A DNA stretch of 32,347 nt from assembly GCA_009379925.1 (NCBI GenBank), contig WHSU01000040.1, forward strand, positions 1-32,347, written 5' to 3'. Source of the stretch: Dehalococcoidia bacterium. Its GTDB lineage: Bacteria > Chloroflexota > Dehalococcoidia > UBA2979. Below the pieces are notes generated by a model. The model saw nothing but the letters and a program-made list of their open reading frames with translations. It was not told where the DNA came from and made no database searches. Positions 31,805 to 32,347 of the stretch are shown one piece after another. Each line of letters opens with the position of its first letter. The stretch's first letter is position 1. Made by a program: the position numbers and the translations under genes.

Positions 31805-32347
31805 TCAGCGGATGCCCGGCTGCGGGAGTCCTGGCGCCGGGAACGGGAAGCTCGGTGTTTGCGGTTGCGGCGCCTCGACCTCCCACGCCTCGAGCGTCAC
31901 CTCCACCTCGACCTGCTCGCCGTCGCGCAGCACCAGCACCGTCACCATCTCGCCGACCTCGCGCTGGTCGATCAGCTCGCGGAGGCGTCCGAGGTCCGTG
32001 ACCTCCTCACCGCCGAACTCGAGGATGACGTCGCCGCCGGCCGGCACCGCCTGGCCGGGGCCCAGCTGGCCGGCGCTCTCGATGCCAGCCTCGGCGGCGG
32101 CACTCCCCGACTGCACCGCCAGCACGTAGACGCCCTGGTCGACATCCACATCGAGTTCCACGGCCGTCTGAGGGGTCACCTGTAGCCCCACGACGCCGAG
32201 CGCCGGGTGCTGGATGTCCTCGCCGGCCTCGAGTTGTGGCAGAAAAGCGCGTCACGTTGTTCGACGGCACGGCGAGGCCGATGCCGACGAAGACACGGTC
32301 GCCGCTGGGGTTCTCGATGGCGGTGTTCACGCCGATGACCTCGCCGG
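31805..32347 (-). CDS. Trypsin-like serine protease with C-terminal PDZ domain (HtrA/DegP-like), 5' part outside window, frameshifted
   Basis: Only the 3' part is in the window. Reading leftward from the window edge, GEVIGVNTAIENPSGDRVFV and GIGLAVPSNNVTRF are the typical end of the HtrA protease domain, after the catalytic serine, which is off the edge. After a frame change the other frame continues as LPQLEAGEDIQHPALGVVGL and a PDZ domain (VDQGVYVLAVQSGSAAAEAG, GGDVILEFGGEEVTDLGRLR). A proline-rich tail ends PGLPQPGIR. Removing one A from the AAAA run at 32243-32246 restores one continuous frame. Such proteases degrade or sense misfolded envelope proteins. Signal peptide and catalytic triad cannot be checked here. 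Confidence 0.88.

Noticed and set aside
1..32347. CRISPR array, insertion sequence, rRNA or riboswitch
   Set aside because: No regularly spaced repeats, transposase motifs, terminal inverted repeats with duplications, rRNA blocks or recognisable riboswitch cores were seen on either strand.

Overview
The window is about 32 kb of dense, very GC-rich bacterial chromosome. Coding strands have strong G/C at third codon positions and short intergenic gaps, and almost every gene is intact and recognisable. The mix of genes suggests Chloroflexota, possibly a Dehalococcoidia/Tepidiforma-like lineage. The pointers are several family III CoA-transferases including a double-length tandem one, a Tat-exported peptide-type ABC binding lipoprotein, a TIGR03960-type B12-binding radical SAM protein, a B-box-like zinc protein fused to membrane helices, and rny-recX-recA on one strand. 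The assignment is inference from gene content; no rRNA is present to settle it.

Positions 1-8300 hold acyl-CoA metabolism: the end of an unknown gene, a tandem CaiB/BaiF CoA-transferase, two crotonase-fold enzymes that lack the usual hydratase glutamates, an alpha-subunit-only ADP-forming acyl-CoA synthetase, a nitroreductase and a single-length CoA-transferase with its catalytic Asp. Together they look like a route that activates, isomerises and moves CoA on an organic acid; the substrate cannot be read from the sequence. At 8300-11570 a small XRE repressor and a large LuxR-type (LAL-like) regulator diverge from a short region with nested inverted repeats.

Positions 11570-15520 carry a dipeptide/oligopeptide-type ABC importer (binding lipoprotein and two permeases, no ATPases here); the binding-protein frame is broken by one extra base. 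Then follow an uncharacterised protein, tRNA-Asp(GTC) and a tiny membrane protein with a divergent promoter pair.

Positions 16975-22120 are housekeeping on the minus strand: recA, recX, ribonuclease Y, a PHP phosphoesterase and a translationally coupled zinc-ribbon membrane protein. A GAAC-N4-GTTC SOS box lies between the -35 and -10 of the recA promoter. Upstream of recA is a DUF4062 + NB-ARC/STAND ATPase + helical-repeat protein with the layout of NLR-like sensors; it is the best candidate here for an undescribed defence or signalling function.

Positions 24778-32347 contain a frame-broken VOC gene, DUF167, an LLM oxidoreductase, yggT, proC, yggS, the radical SAM protein, a DinB-like protein, a quinone oxidoreductase and the 3' part of a trypsin/PDZ protease. 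Three genes in the window are each broken by a single base in a short homopolymer (near 12460, 24857 and 32245). This looks more like sequencing or assembly indels than gene decay.
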